64,000 nucleotides of DNA from Curtobacterium pusillum (GCF_007673235.1 NZ_VDZH01000002.1:637652-701651), one strand, 5' to 3'. Positions 16,004 to 25,244 are shown, counted from the stretch's first letter. Notes: a model not told the origin generated them from the sequence alone. Program-made: numbers and translations.

Positions 16004-17500
16004 ATGTCCGACCAGCAGCCCTCACCGCGCTCCGTCCCGGATCGCCTCCGCGACGCGGTCGCCGCCGTCCGCGCCTCCGCCGCCCGCCGCCCGGTCCCGT
16101 GGATCGCCGGCGGCCTGGCAGCCGTCCTCGTGCTCGGTTCCGGGGGAGCGGTCGCCGTGGCCGCCGCGACGATGCCGACGCCCCGGGCGTCCGAGCGTGC
16201 GGTGGCGGACTCCTCGGCCACAGCCACCCCGTCCGCGACGACGACGCCGACGCCGTCGAGCACCCCGACGCCCGCCGGACGCGCGGTGCCGGAGAACGCC
16301 GCCGGCCCGTCCGCCCTCCGGACGTGCACGATCTCGAGCGCGGCATCGGCCGGTGGGCTCGGTGCGTTCGAGGGGTACGTGATGAACGCGAAGACCGGCG
16401 AGGTCCTGTTCTCGCGCAACGGGGACAAGGCCGCGCAGACCGGCAGCGTGATGAAGACCCTGACGACGGCGACCGCGCTCGCCGTGCTCGGCGGCGACCA
16501 CCGGATCCCGACGACCGTGACGAAGGAGGCCGGCGGAGCGATCGCGCTCGTCGGCCACGGCGACGCGACCCTTTCGGCCGGTGGGGCGACCGTCTACCCG
16601 GGCGCCCCGACGCTCGGCCAACTCGCCCAGCAGGTGAAGGCGAAGCTCGGCGGTGCCCCGGTGACCACCATCGTCACGGACGACACGTACTGGAACGACG
16701 CCGACGCCTGGGACCCGACGTGGCCCGTCAGCGAGCGGACCATCGGGTACCAGCCGAACGTGACGGCGCTCATGGTCGACGGCGACCGCGCGAACCCCGG
16801 TGCGGCGACCTCGCCGCGCTCGACCGACCCGGTCGGCCGGGCCGGAGACCTGTTCCGCACGGCCCTCGCGAACGCCGGGGTCGCCGGAGCCGCCAACGCC
16901 CAGATCGTCAAGCGGGCGACGACGAGCTCCGACACGATCGCCACCGTGTCGTCGCAGCCCGTGTCGACGCTCATCGGGCAGATGATCCCGAACTCGGACA
17001 ACACGCTCGCCGAGATGCTCGCGCGGGTGTCGTCGAAGGAGTCCGGCTCGAACGGGTCCGCGGCGTCGCTGACGTCCGTGTACCAGACAGCGCTGCAGTC
17101 GTACGGCGTCGACCCGTCCGGCATCGTCATCAAGGACGGTTCGGGCGAGAGCGCGGCGAACGCCGTCTCGCCGAACTTCGTCGCCCACCTCATGGTGCAG
17201 GTGCAGGCCGGCGCGAAGGGCCTGGGCACGCTCGCGAACGCCCTGCCGGTGTCCGGACAGTCCGGCACGCTCGCCAGCCGGTTCACCGGCGCGAACGCCG
17301 TCGCCCGCGGCAAGGTGCACGCCAAGACCGGCTGGATCGACAGCGCGAACACGCTCGGTGGGTACATCGACGCCGCCGACGGCACCCGTCTGACCTTCGC
17401 GTTCTACGCCATCGGGTCCTCCCGTGCCGCGGCGCTCCCGGCACTCGACGCGGTCACGGCTGCCACCTACTCGTGCGGGAGCAGGCTCACCGGTTCCTGA
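16004..17500 (+). CDS. dacB: D-alanyl-D-alanine carboxypeptidase/endopeptidase (PBP4, S13)
   Basis: 498 residues. An N-terminal cytoplasmic stretch, a membrane anchor (about 43-65) and a Thr/Pro-rich stalk lead to an extracytoplasmic penicillin-binding domain. Active-site motifs: S148-V-M-K151, S331-D-N and K441-T-G in VHAKTGWIDSANTLGGY. Family S13 enzymes remove the terminal D-Ala and cut 4,3-crosslinks in peptidoglycan. TAGGAT (15990-15995) ends 8 nt before the ATG, suggesting a leaderless message. Confidence 0.94.
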   Translation: MSDQQPSPRSVPDRLRDAVAAVRASAARRPVPWIAGGLAAVLVLGSGGAVAVAAATMPTPRASERAVADSSATATPSATTTPTPSSTPTPAGRAVPENAAGPSALRTCTISSAASAGGLGAFEGYVMNAKTGEVLFSRNGDKAAQTGSVMKTLTTATALAVLGGDHRIPTTVTKEAGGAIALVGHGDATLSAGGATVYPGAPTLGQLAQQVKAKLGGAPVTTIVTDDTYWNDADAWDPTWPVSERTIGYQPNVTALMVDGDRANPGAATSPRSTDPVGRAGDLFRTALANAGVAGAANAQIVKRATTSSDTIATVSSQPVSTLIGQMIPNSDNTLAEMLARVSSKESGSNGSAASLTSVYQTALQSYGVDPSGIVIKDGSGESAANAVSPNFVAHLMVQVQAGAKGLGTLANALPVSGQSGTLASRFTGANAVARGKVHAKTGWIDSANTLGGYIDAADGTRLTFAFYAIGSSRAAALPALDAVTAATYSCGSRLTGS

Positions 17501-17523
17501 GCCGGCGGGTGTTGGATGGCCCC

Positions 17524-18147
17524 ATGGCCAGGGCACTGCTCATCGTCGACGTCCAGAACGACTTCACCGAGGACGGCGCGCTCGCGGTCGCCGGCGGTGC
17601 GGAGCTCGCCGCCCGCATCTCGGCGTTCCTCCACCGGCACGCCGAGGACGAGTACGACCTCGTCGTGGGGTCCCGCGACTGGCACCACGGCGACGACGAC
17701 AACGGCGGCCACTTCGCCGGTCCGGAGGGCCCGGACTTCGTGACCACGTGGCCCGTGCACTGCGTCGCGGGAACACCAGGGGCCGAGTACCACTCCGAGC
17801 TCGACACCGAGTACGTCGACGTCGACGTGTTCAAGGGACAGGGGACCCCGGACTACTCGGCGTTCCAGGCCCGGACCGAGAGCGGCGTCCTGCTGCCCGA
17901 AGTGCTCGCCGAGCACCACGTGACGACGGTCGACGTCATCGGCCTCGCCACCGACCACTGCGTCCGCGCGACCGCCCTCGACGCGCTGGCGGCCGGGTAC
18001 GACGTCGCCGTGTTCGACGACCTGGTCGCCGGTGTGGACGCGGACCGGAGTGGCCGGGCGCTCGACGAGATCCGCACGGCCGGCGGGCACGTCGACCACA
18101 GCGACATGGACGAGGGGTTGGCGAACCCCGGAGGAGCAGTACTATGA
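17524..18147 (+). CDS. pncA: Nicotinamidase / isochorismatase-family hydrolase
   Basis: A 207-residue cysteine hydrolase. The catalytic triad is visible: Asp in LLIVDVQNDFTEDG, Lys in DVFKGQGTPDYSAF and Cys in GLATDHCVRATALDA. The metal-binding D-x-H(H) is in SRDWHHGDDD, and the VTTWPVHCVAGTPGAE segment is characteristic of nicotinamidases. It converts nicotinamide to nicotinate in NAD salvage. TTGGAT-GGCCCC-ATG spacing suggests a leaderless start. Its stop overlaps the gabD ATG (ATGA), so the two are one unit. It sits in a genome that also encodes TNT-type NAD glycohydrolase domains (this window), whose product is nicotinamide. Confidence 0.92.
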   Translation: MARALLIVDVQNDFTEDGALAVAGGAELAARISAFLHRHAEDEYDLVVGSRDWHHGDDDNGGHFAGPEGPDFVTTWPVHCVAGTPGAEYHSELDTEYVDVDVFKGQGTPDYSAFQARTESGVLLPEVLAEHHVTTVDVIGLATDHCVRATALDALAAGYDVAVFDDLVAGVDADRSGRALDEIRTAGGHVDHSDMDEGLANPGGAVL

Positions 18148-19655
18148 CGGACACCACGACCCCCACCACCGCGGTGACCACGACGGTCGCCGACGACAAC
18201 GTCTCGGTCGAGGGAGTCCCGACCGGCCTGTTCATCGGTGGACGGTGGCGCTCGGCCTCCGGCGGTGCGACCTTCCCCGTCCGCGACCCCTCGACGGGCG
18301 AGGTGCTCGCGGAGGTCGCGGACGCCACCCCCGAGGACGGCATCGCCGCGCTCGACGCCGCCGTCGCCGCGCAGGAATCCTGGGCCGCCACGCCACCGCG
18401 GCAGCGGTCCGACCTGCTCCGGGCGGCGTTCGACCTGGTGCGGGAGCACGCCGAGGACCTGGCAGCGCTCATGACGCTCGAGATGGGGAAGCCCCTCGCC
18501 GAGGCCCGTGGCGAGGTCACCTACGGCGGCGAGTTCCTCCGCTGGTTCTCCGAGGAGGCCGTCCGCATCGGTGGCGACTACCGCACCAACCCGGAGGGCA
18601 CCGGCCGTGCGATCGTGCTGAAGCGACCGGTCGGCCCGGTGTACGCGATCACCCCGTGGAACTTCCCGCTCGCGATGGCGACCCGGAAGATCGGCCCGGC
18701 GCTCGCAGCCGGGTGCACCGTGGTCGTGAAGCCGGCCGAGCTCACGCCGCTCACGACGCTGTTCCTCGTCGAGCTGTTCCGTCGTGCCGGGTTGCCGGAC
18801 GGCGTCCTCAACGTGGTGCCGTCCCTCGACGCGAAGGGGCTGTCCGAGCCGATCATCGCCGACCGCCGGCTCCGGAAGCTGACCTTCACGGGATCGACGC
18901 CCGTCGGCTCGGCGCTCCTGAAGCAGGCCGCCGACAACGTCCTGAAGACGAGCATGGAGCTCGGCGGCAACGCGCCCCTGCTGGTGTTCGACGACGCCGA
19001 CCTCGACACCGCCGTCACGGCCGCGATGCTCGCGAAGTTCCGCAACGTCGGCGAGGCCTGCACCGCCGCGAACCGCTTCTTCGTGCAGGAGGGCATCGCC
19101 GACGCCTTCACCGCGGCCCTCACCGCGAAGGTCGACGAGTTCCGGATCGGCCGGGGGAGCGAGGAGGGCACCACGATGGGGCCGCTCATCGACGACCGGG
19201 CCGTGGACAAGGCCGCCCGACTCGTCGACGACGCCGTCTCGCGCGGAGCCCGGCTCGTCACCGGCGGGCAGCGCGTCGACCGCCCGGGGACGTACTACGC
19301 GCCCACGGTCCTCGACGACGTGCAGCCCGGGTCGGACATCCTCACCACGGAGATCTTCGGGCCCGTGGTGTCGATCACGCGGTTCGCCACCGAGGAAGAG
19401 GGCATCCGGCTCGCGAACGACACCGAGTTCGGGCTGATCGCGTACGCGTACACGTCGGACTTCGCCCGCGGGCAACGGCTGGCAGAGCGCCTGGAGACGG
19501 GGATGCTCGGGCTGAACACCGGTGTCGTGTCGAACGCCGCGTTCCCGTTCGGTGGCGTGAAGTCCTCCGGCCTCGGCCGCGAGGGGTCCCACGAGGGGAT
19601 CGAGGAGTACCTCGAGAGCGTCTACGTCCTGACCCCGGACCCGTTCGCCGCCTGA
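18144..19655 (+). CDS. gabD: NAD(P)-dependent succinate-semialdehyde dehydrogenase
   Basis: A 503-residue aldehyde dehydrogenase. Visible: ITPWNFPLAMATRKIGPALAAG, VKPAELTPLT for cofactor binding, the glutamate motif MELGGNAPLLVF, catalytic Cys306 in GEACTAANRFFV, and the C-terminal FGGVKSSGLGREGSHEGIEEYLE typical of GabD. It oxidises succinate semialdehyde to succinate in GABA breakdown. A strong GGAGGAG site precedes the ATG at 18144. No gabT transaminase is adjacent. Confidence 0.92.
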   Translation: MTDTTTPTTAVTTTVADDNVSVEGVPTGLFIGGRWRSASGGATFPVRDPSTGEVLAEVADATPEDGIAALDAAVAAQESWAATPPRQRSDLLRAAFDLVREHAEDLAALMTLEMGKPLAEARGEVTYGGEFLRWFSEEAVRIGGDYRTNPEGTGRAIVLKRPVGPVYAITPWNFPLAMATRKIGPALAAGCTVVVKPAELTPLTTLFLVELFRRAGLPDGVLNVVPSLDAKGLSEPIIADRRLRKLTFTGSTPVGSALLKQAADNVLKTSMELGGNAPLLVFDDADLDTAVTAAMLAKFRNVGEACTAANRFFVQEGIADAFTAALTAKVDEFRIGRGSEEGTTMGPLIDDRAVDKAARLVDDAVSRGARLVTGGQRVDRPGTYYAPTVLDDVQPGSDILTTEIFGPVVSITRFATEEEGIRLANDTEFGLIAYAYTSDFARGQRLAERLETGMLGLNTGVVSNAAFPFGGVKSSGLGREGSHEGIEEYLESVYVLTPDPFAA

Positions 19656-19674
19656 GCGGCAGCCGGAGTCGGCC

Positions 19675-19707
19675 CGGCGTCAGACCGAGCCGGCGCGGCG
19701 TCAGACC
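19675..19707. repeat. 12-bp direct repeat at an ABC gene stop
   Basis: CGGCGTCAGACC occurs at 19675-19686 and again at 19696-19707. The second copy contains the stop codon of the ABC exporter (TCA on this strand), so a short tandem duplication has copied the end of that gene into the spacer behind gabD. Confidence 0.7.
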
Positions 19708-21512
19708 AGCAGCTGGTGCTTCGCCAGGTCGCGGTACAGCGGGGTGGACTCGACGAGCTCCGAGTGCGTGCCGACCCCGACGACCCGACCGTGCTCGAGC
19801 ACGACGATCAAGTCCGAGTCGACCACGGTGGAGAGCCGGTGCGCGATGACGAGGAGCGTCCGGTCCTCGGCCACGGCGTCGATCGCGAGCCGCATCTTCT
19901 GCTCGTTCACCCCGTCGAGCGACGAGGTGGACTCGTCGAGCAGCAGGATCGGGGGAGCGGCGAGCAGCGCGCGGGCGATCGCGAGGCGCTGGCGCTCACC
20001 ACCCGAGAGCATGACGCCGTCCTCGCCCACCTGGGCGTCGAGGCCGCGCGGGTCGCGGTGCAGGACCTCGCCGAGGTTGACCGCCTCGAGCACGCGGACG
20101 CAGTCGTCCTCGGTCGCGTTCGGTGACCCGAGCAGCAGGTTCGCCCGGATGGTGCCGGCAAGTACCGGGGCGTCCTGCTCCACGTAGCCGATCTGGGCCC
20201 GCAGCTCGGCACGGTCCAGCCCGCGGACGTCGACGCCGCCGAGCCGGATCACCCCGTCCGTCGGGTCGTAGAACCGCTCGATGAGTGCCAGCGTCGTCGA
20301 CTTGCCCGCACCGGAGGGCCCCACCAGGGCGACCCGCGAGCCGCGCGGCACCCGGAAGGAGACGTCGTGCAGCACCGCCTGCTCGTCGTCGGCGGTCTCG
20401 GGGAGGCGATCCGCGCCTCCAGGCCCGTCGGCGGGAGCGCCGTACCGGAACGACACGTGCTCGAAGGTGATGGCGTCGTCGGTCTCGACCGCGGCGGCGA
20501 CGCGCACCGCGCCGTCGTCCTGGGCCTCGGTCGGCAGGTGCAGGATCTCCTCGATGCGTCCGAGGGCACCGAGTGCCTGCGCGACGGCGACGACCGCGCC
20601 CATGGCCTGCCCGAGCGGCATGATCATCATGAACAGCAGCAGGATGAACGTGATGAGCGTGGCGATCGTGATCGTGCCCGCGGCGACCTGCGCGCCACCG
20701 ACGCCGAGCACGGCGATGAACGCCACCTGCATGACGATGCTCGCGACCGGGACGACGAACGCCGACATCCGCGCGATGTCGAGGCCCCGCTTGTAGGCCT
20801 CGGTCGCGTGACCGTCGACCTCCTGCACCTCGCGCTCGGTCGCCCCCGCTGCGCGGATGGTGCGGACGGCGCCGATGCCGCGCTCGACGGCGGCGGTGAG
20901 GTCGCCGACCTTCTCCTGCGCCTTCTTCGACGCGATGCGGATACGGCGGCTCAGGCCACCGACGACGACGATGGCGACGAGCACGATGACGACCGTGATG
21001 CCGAGCAGCAGCGGGTCGATGATCGCCATCGCGATGACCGCGCCGATGAAGGTCAGCGCGCCGCCGATCGACTCGATGAGCCCCTGCGTGAGCACGGCGC
21101 GGAGCAGCGTGGTGTCGCTGCCGACCCGGGACACGAGGTCACCGGTGCGCCGCGTGTCGAACTCCGAGATCGGCAGGTTGAGGATGCGGGCGATGAGCTT
21201 CCGGCGGGTGGAGAGGACCACGCCCTCACCCGCGCGCTGGAGCAGGAAGTGCTGGACGCCGTTCAGGACGCCGGACACGAGCACCAGGGCGACGAGGGCC
21301 CACACGAGCATGCTCAGGGTGTTGCCGTGCTGCACCGCGGTGACCACCTGGTTCACGAGCAGCGGCTGGGCGAGGGACGCGCCGGCGCCGAGGATGCTCA
21401 GCACGATGATCACGACCATCGCCGGCTTGTTCTCGAACAGGTAGCCCAGCAGCCGGCCGAAGCTGGCGCGGGGGCCGTCGGTCTTCTTGGGTCGCGCGAA
21501 GGGGGAGCTCAT
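19701..21512 (-). CDS. ABC exporter, fused permease and ATPase
   Basis: 603 residues: six membrane spans in the first about 330 residues (ABC_membrane type), then a nucleotide-binding domain with Walker A GPSGAGKSTTLALIERF, Q-loop YVEQDAPVLAG, signature MLSGGERQRLAIARALL and Walker B PILLLDESTSSLDG. Half-size transporters of this kind act as dimers in drug or lipid export; substrate unknown. ATG 21512 was chosen for its AGGAAC site and the position of the first helix. The upstream HTH gene ends 8 bp before, so the two are one operon under the operators at 21740-21783. Confidence 0.93.
   Translation of the reverse strand: MSSPFARPKKTDGPRASFGRLLGYLFENKPAMVVIIVLSILGAGASLAQPLLVNQVVTAVQHGNTLSMLVWALVALVLVSGVLNGVQHFLLQRAGEGVVLSTRRKLIARILNLPISEFDTRRTGDLVSRVGSDTTLLRAVLTQGLIESIGGALTFIGAVIAMAIIDPLLLGITVVIVLVAIVVVGGLSRRIRIASKKAQEKVGDLTAAVERGIGAVRTIRAAGATEREVQEVDGHATEAYKRGLDIARMSAFVVPVASIVMQVAFIAVLGVGGAQVAAGTITIATLITFILLLFMMIMPLGQAMGAVVAVAQALGALGRIEEILHLPTEAQDDGAVRVAAAVETDDAITFEHVSFRYGAPADGPGGADRLPETADDEQAVLHDVSFRVPRGSRVALVGPSGAGKSTTLALIERFYDPTDGVIRLGGVDVRGLDRAELRAQIGYVEQDAPVLAGTIRANLLLGSPNATEDDCVRVLEAVNLGEVLHRDPRGLDAQVGEDGVMLSGGERQRLAIARALLAAPPILLLDESTSSLDGVNEQKMRLAIDAVAEDRTLLVIAHRLSTVVDSDLIVVLEHGRVVGVGTHSELVESTPLYRDLAKHQLLV
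20408..20423 (-). repeat. 16-mer CCTGGAGGCGCGGATC, copy 1
   Basis: Exact copy on the minus strand inside the ABC exporter gene, where it is read as P-G-G-A-D. It lies between the membrane domain and the ATPase domain. Confidence 0.8.
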
Positions 21513-21519
21513 CGTGTTC

Positions 21520-21735
21520 CTAGTTTCTGCCGTACTTCTTGTGCACTGCCTGTCGACTGACGCCGAGCAGCGTCGCGATCTCCTGCCACGAGGCGCCGGC
21601 GTTCCGGGCGCGGCGGGCGGCGAGTTCCTCGGTCCGGTCGAGTTCACGGCGGAGCTCGCGCACGCTGGCCAGGGCGGAGAACGGGTCGTCCCCGGCTGCC
21701 CCCGCGGCGAGGCTCGTGATGGTCGGTCGGTCCAT
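21520..21735 (-). CDS. Small helix-turn-helix regulator
   Basis: A 71-residue protein whose C-terminus is a helix-turn-helix (GASWQEIATLLGVSRQAVHKKY) preceded by an Arg/Glu-rich helix likely to mediate dimerisation; there is no ligand domain. ATG 21735 is preferred to GTG 21759 because a -10-like TAGGTT ends seven bases before it. Paired TGTCAACC palindromes overlap its promoter, so it probably represses its own operon together with the ABC exporter. Confidence 0.85.
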   Translation of the reverse strand: MDRPTITSLAAGAAGDDPFSALASVRELRRELDRTEELAARRARNAGASWQEIATLLGVSRQAVHKKYGRN

Positions 21736-21739
21736 GCCT

Positions 21740-21783
21740 GTCAACCTACATTGACGCACCGACAGATGTCAACCTGGGTTGAC
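21740..21783 (-). promoter_or_regulatory. Promoter with two operator palindromes for the HTH-ABC operon
   Basis: On the minus strand TTGACA (plus 21767-21772) and TAGGTT (plus 21743-21748) are 18 bp apart, with the ATG seven bases after the -10. Two palindromes overlap them: GTCAACCTGGGTTGAC (21768-21783, arms of seven) and GTCAACCTACATTGAC (21740-21755, arms of five). Their common TGTCAACC is repeated at exactly 28 bp, so a dimeric regulator would bind -35 and -10 on nearly the same helix face only if DNA is slightly bent (28 bp is about 2.7 turns). Confidence 0.75.
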
Positions 21784-21872
21784 GTGTGGACTCGGAGCGA
21801 CAAGTCCGACGTCGTACGACATCGACGTCGTCGTTGCGGCTCGGCAGGTCGGAACGGAACGTGCCCACAGAC

Positions 21873-21914
21873 GGACTGGAGGCGCGGTGCCAGCTGGCAC
21901 CGCGCCTCCAGTCC
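21873..21914. repeat. 42-bp perfect palindrome, copy 1
   Basis: Perfect inverted repeat with half-site GGACTGGAGGCGCGGTGCCA followed by G at the centre, beginning 14 bp after the MFS transporter stop. The same 42 bases recur at 27823 and 34228. Position behind a gene suggests a transcription terminator without U-tract. Confidence 0.9.
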
Positions 21915-21928
21915 GAACAGGGGTCGCG

Positions 21929-23341
21929 TCAGGCGCGCGCCTCGGCAGGGGCCGCGTCCGTCGTGCCGGACCGGTCCGCCTCGTCGAGGCCGGCGCTCTT
22001 CGTCTCGCGGACGAACAGGAGCGCGACGAGGGTGACCACGGCCGCGATCGTCAGGTACAGACCGACCAGGAAGATGTTCCCGTCCGGCTTCCACAGCGCC
22101 AGCGCGATCGTCGGGGCGAGCGAGGCACCGAGGATCGAGGCGACGTTGTACGCGATCGCCGAACCCGTGTACCGGACGTTCGTGGGGAACAGCTCCGGCA
22201 GCAGGGCACCCATCGGGCCGAACGTCAGGCCCATCAGCGACAGGCCGACGATGAGGAAGGTGACGACCGTGATCGGACCGGTCGACGCCGCGAACCAGAA
22301 CTGGAACGTCAGACCGAACAGCGCGATGCCGACGGTCGTCGGGATGAGGGTGCGACGACGCCCGAACTTGTCGGCGAGCATGCCGGCGACCGGGGTGAAG
22401 ATGCCGAAGAACACGACGCCGATCATGAGGAGCGTCAGGAACTCGCCGCGGGTGTAGCCGAGACCGATCTTCGGGACGAGCGGCCCCGCCTCGGCGCCCG
22501 TCGTGCCGTACGACAGCGTGAACGTCGTCATGAAGTAGAAGAGCACGTACGTGGCGACCATGCCGAAGGTGCCGACGATGAGGGGCTTCCACGACGTGCG
22601 GAACACCCGGGCGAGCGGGATCTTCGCGACCGTGCCGGACTCCTGGACACCTCGGAACACCGGGGACTCGACGAGCTTGAACCGCACGTACAGGCCGACG
22701 AACACGAGGACCGCCGAGAGCAGGAACGGCAGACGCCAGCCCCAGGCCTGGAAGTCGGGGTTCGGGGTGCCGTCGGCGCCGGCCGGCATCGCCGCGTTGA
22801 TCGCGATGAACAGGCCGTTGGCGAGCAGGAAGCCGATCGGGGCGCCGAGCTGCGGCATCGAACCGAAGACGCCGCGCTTGCCCTTCGGCGCGTTCTCCGT
22901 CGCGAGGAGGGCGGCGCCGGACCACTCGCCACCGAGGCCGACGCCCTGTGCGAAGCGCATCACGGCGAGCAGCACGGGGGCCCAGATCCCGATCGAGTCG
23001 AACGTCGGCAGGCAGCCGATCAGGAACGTGGCGGTGCCCATCACGAGCAGCGACGCGACGAGGGTCGCCTTGCGGCCGACACGGTCACCGAAGTGGCCGA
23101 AGAGGACCGATCCGACCGGACGCGCGAAGAACGCGAGGGCGAAGGTCACGAACGAGGACAGCTGCGACGCCGTCGGGTCCTCGTTCGGGAAGAACAGCGT
23201 CGGGAAGACGAGGACCGCGGCCGTCGCGTAGACGTAGAAGTCGTAGAACTCGATGGAGGTGCCGACGAGGCTGGCGATCACGACGCGGGAGCGCGGATTG
23301 CCGGCGGTCTTCGGGGCTGCGGGTGCCGGTGCGGCGGACAT
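21929..23341 (-). CDS. MFS transporter, metabolite:H+ symporter family
   Basis: 470 residues with twelve predicted membrane spans. Family motifs: RVVIASLVGTSIEFYDFYVY at the start, the GHFGDRVGRKATL loop between helices 2 and 3, and RFAQGVGLGGEWSGAALLATE, all typical of the shikimate/proline/alpha-ketoglutarate symporter branch. It probably imports an organic acid or osmolyte; substrate cannot be read from sequence. The ATG at 23341 has no strong ribosome site. It stands alone, with the palindrome at 21873 behind it. Confidence 0.92.
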   Translation of the reverse strand: MSAAPAPAAPKTAGNPRSRVVIASLVGTSIEFYDFYVYATAAVLVFPTLFFPNEDPTASQLSSFVTFALAFFARPVGSVLFGHFGDRVGRKATLVASLLVMGTATFLIGCLPTFDSIGIWAPVLLAVMRFAQGVGLGGEWSGAALLATENAPKGKRGVFGSMPQLGAPIGFLLANGLFIAINAAMPAGADGTPNPDFQAWGWRLPFLLSAVLVFVGLYVRFKLVESPVFRGVQESGTVAKIPLARVFRTSWKPLIVGTFGMVATYVLFYFMTTFTLSYGTTGAEAGPLVPKIGLGYTRGEFLTLLMIGVVFFGIFTPVAGMLADKFGRRRTLIPTTVGIALFGLTFQFWFAASTGPITVVTFLIVGLSLMGLTFGPMGALLPELFPTNVRYTGSAIAYNVASILGASLAPTIALALWKPDGNIFLVGLYLTIAAVVTLVALLFVRETKSAGLDEADRSGTTDAAPAEARA

Positions 23342-23517
23342 GGGGTGAGGGGACTCCGTGGGGGAGCGCTCGAGGGGAGCGCAGCGGTCAGCCGGACGGC
23401 GGACACCGGTCGGTTCGCGCGGGGTGGCGCGGACACCGATCGGGTGCGTTCGGCTGTGGTGGTGGACCGCTTGTGACGGAAGCCCCCATCCTACGACAGA
23501 TGTCGTGCACCTGCGAA

Positions 23518-24159
23518 TCAGCCCAGGTGGGCGGGGAGCTGGTGGCCCATCCGGTCGCGCTTCGTGTCGAGGTACCCGGCGTTCTGCGCGGAGACGCCGA
23601 CGACGAGCGGCACGAGGCTCTCGACCGTGATGCCGTGCTCCTCGAGCTGACGGCGCTTCTCCGGGTTGTTCGAGAGCAGCCGGACGCTCGTGATGCCGAG
23701 GTCGGCGAGGATGCCGGCCGCGCCGCCGTACGCGCGTGAGTCGGCGGGGAGGCCGAGCGCGAGGTTCGCGTCGAGGGTGTCGAGGCCGTCTTCCTGCAGG
23801 CGGTAGGCCTTCAGCTTGTTGATGAGGCCGATGCCGCGGCCCTCTTGCCCGCGCAGGTAGATCACCACACCGCCCTCGGCAGCGATCGTGTCGAGCGCCG
23901 CGTCGAGCTGCGGACCGCACTCGCACTTGAGCGACCCGAACGCCTCGCCCGTCAGGCACTCCGAGTGCACACGGACGAGCGCGCCGTCGCGGGGAGCGGC
24001 ACCGTCCGGGCCGGTTCCGATGATCGCGACGTGCTCGGCGCTCGTCACGAGGTCGCGGTAGGCGCGCATCTCGAACGTGCCGTGGGTCGTCGGGACGTTC
24101 GTGGACACCTCGAACTGGACCGGGCTCCCGGGGGTGGGGGAGGTGAGTGCGTCGGTCAT
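23518..24159 (-). CDS. ribA: GTP cyclohydrolase II
   Basis: A 213-residue enzyme for the first step of riboflavin synthesis. The zinc site is in HSECLTGEAFGSLKCECGPQL (three Cys, given in part as SLKCECGPQL), the catalytic and GTP-binding segment is YLRGQEGRGIGLINKLKAY, and the C-terminus has RLLSNNPEKRRQLEEHGI. There is no DHBP synthase (RibB) half, so it is monofunctional. The start overlaps the ribD stop by four bases (ATGA), forming a two-gene operon. Confidence 0.95.
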   Translation of the reverse strand: MTDALTSPTPGSPVQFEVSTNVPTTHGTFEMRAYRDLVTSAEHVAIIGTGPDGAAPRDGALVRVHSECLTGEAFGSLKCECGPQLDAALDTIAAEGGVVIYLRGQEGRGIGLINKLKAYRLQEDGLDTLDANLALGLPADSRAYGGAAGILADLGITSVRLLSNNPEKRRQLEEHGITVESLVPLVVGVSAQNAGYLDTKRDRMGHQLPAHLG

Positions 24160-25244
24160 GGGGTGCTCCGGTCGTTCTGGGGCCCCTCGTCTCCGAGCGC
24201 GTCCGCCACCGGCCGGGCCTGGCGGTGGGGTCGAGCTCGGACCAGCAGGTCGGGGCCGAGGCTGGTGGTCGATAGTACGTCCAACCTCCGACGCTCGCCG
24301 ATGCTTCCCACACCGACGTCATCGAGGGCAACACGGGGGCCGCCGAGCAGGACGGGTGCGAGGTACACGAGGTACTCGTCGACGAGCCCCGCGGCGATGA
24401 GCGCCGACGCGACCGTGGGGCCGCCCTCGACGAACACCGAGTGCACACCGTGGCCGCGCAGGGCGCCGAGCGAGGCGGTGAGGTCGTGGCCCGGCAGTGT
24501 GACGAGCCCGCGGGGGTGCCGGCGCACGGCGGCGTCGTCGGGGACCGGGCGGTCGCCGAACACCACGGGCAACGGCTGGTCGGCGAGGAGTTCGCCGGCG
24601 TCGCCCCGCGCGGTGAGGGTCGGGTCGTCGGCGAGCACGGTCCCGGTGCCGACGAGGATCGCGTCGTGGGCGGCGCGCTGCTCGTGCACGTGCTGGCGCG
24701 CGGCGGCACCGGTGATCCACTGGCTCGTGCCGTCGGCGGCGGCGGCACGGCCGTCCAGGCTCGACGCCCACTTGACGGTGACCCACGGCCGACCCAGGCG
24801 GACGGAGAGGAGCCACCGCTCGAGGAACGCCTCGGCCTCGTCCGCGAGCACCCCGGAGACGACCTCGACGCCGGCGGCGCGGAGCCGGTCGCCGCCGCCG
24901 TGCACGTCCGAGCCCGGGTCGTCGATCGCGTAGACGACCCGGCCGATGCCGGCCTCGATGAGCGCGACGGCACAGGGGCCGGTGCGGCCGGTGTGGTTGC
25001 AGGGTTCGAGCGTGACGACCGCGGTGGCACCGCGGAGGACCTCGGCCGGGACCTTGGTCATCGCGTCGACCTCGGCGTGCGGGGTGCCGGCGCCCTTGTG
25101 CCAGCCCTCGGCGAGGACATCACCGGCGGGGGAGAGGATGACTGCCCCGACGCGGGCGTGGTCGCCGACCGCGGGGCCGAGCGCGGCGAGTTCGAGGCCA
25201 CGGCGCATCGCGCGGACCTCGGCCGGGGTGGGGGTGCTGCTCAC
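24156..25244 (-). CDS. ribD: Bifunctional riboflavin deaminase/reductase
   Basis: 362 residues. The N-terminal zinc deaminase has the H-A-E motif (GTPHAEVDAM) and P-C-x8-C (EPCNHTGRTGPC). The C-terminal reductase begins RPWVTVKWASSLDGRAAAAD and includes GTGTVLADDPTLTAR. It carries out the second and third steps of riboflavin synthesis. No FMN riboswitch is visible upstream; only 26 bp separate it from the GNAT gene. Confidence 0.95.
   Translation of the reverse strand: MSSTPTPAEVRAMRRGLELAALGPAVGDHARVGAVILSPAGDVLAEGWHKGAGTPHAEVDAMTKVPAEVLRGATAVVTLEPCNHTGRTGPCAVALIEAGIGRVVYAIDDPGSDVHGGGDRLRAAGVEVVSGVLADEAEAFLERWLLSVRLGRPWVTVKWASSLDGRAAAADGTSQWITGAAARQHVHEQRAAHDAILVGTGTVLADDPTLTARGDAGELLADQPLPVVFGDRPVPDDAAVRRHPRGLVTLPGHDLTASLGALRGHGVHSVFVEGGPTVASALIAAGLVDEYLVYLAPVLLGGPRVALDDVGVGSIGERRRLDVLSTTSLGPDLLVRARPHRQARPVADALGDEGPQNDRSTP

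Noticed and set aside
21873..21914. Palindromes as insertion-sequence ends
   Set aside because: No transposase gene and no flanking target duplications; the copies are free-standing.
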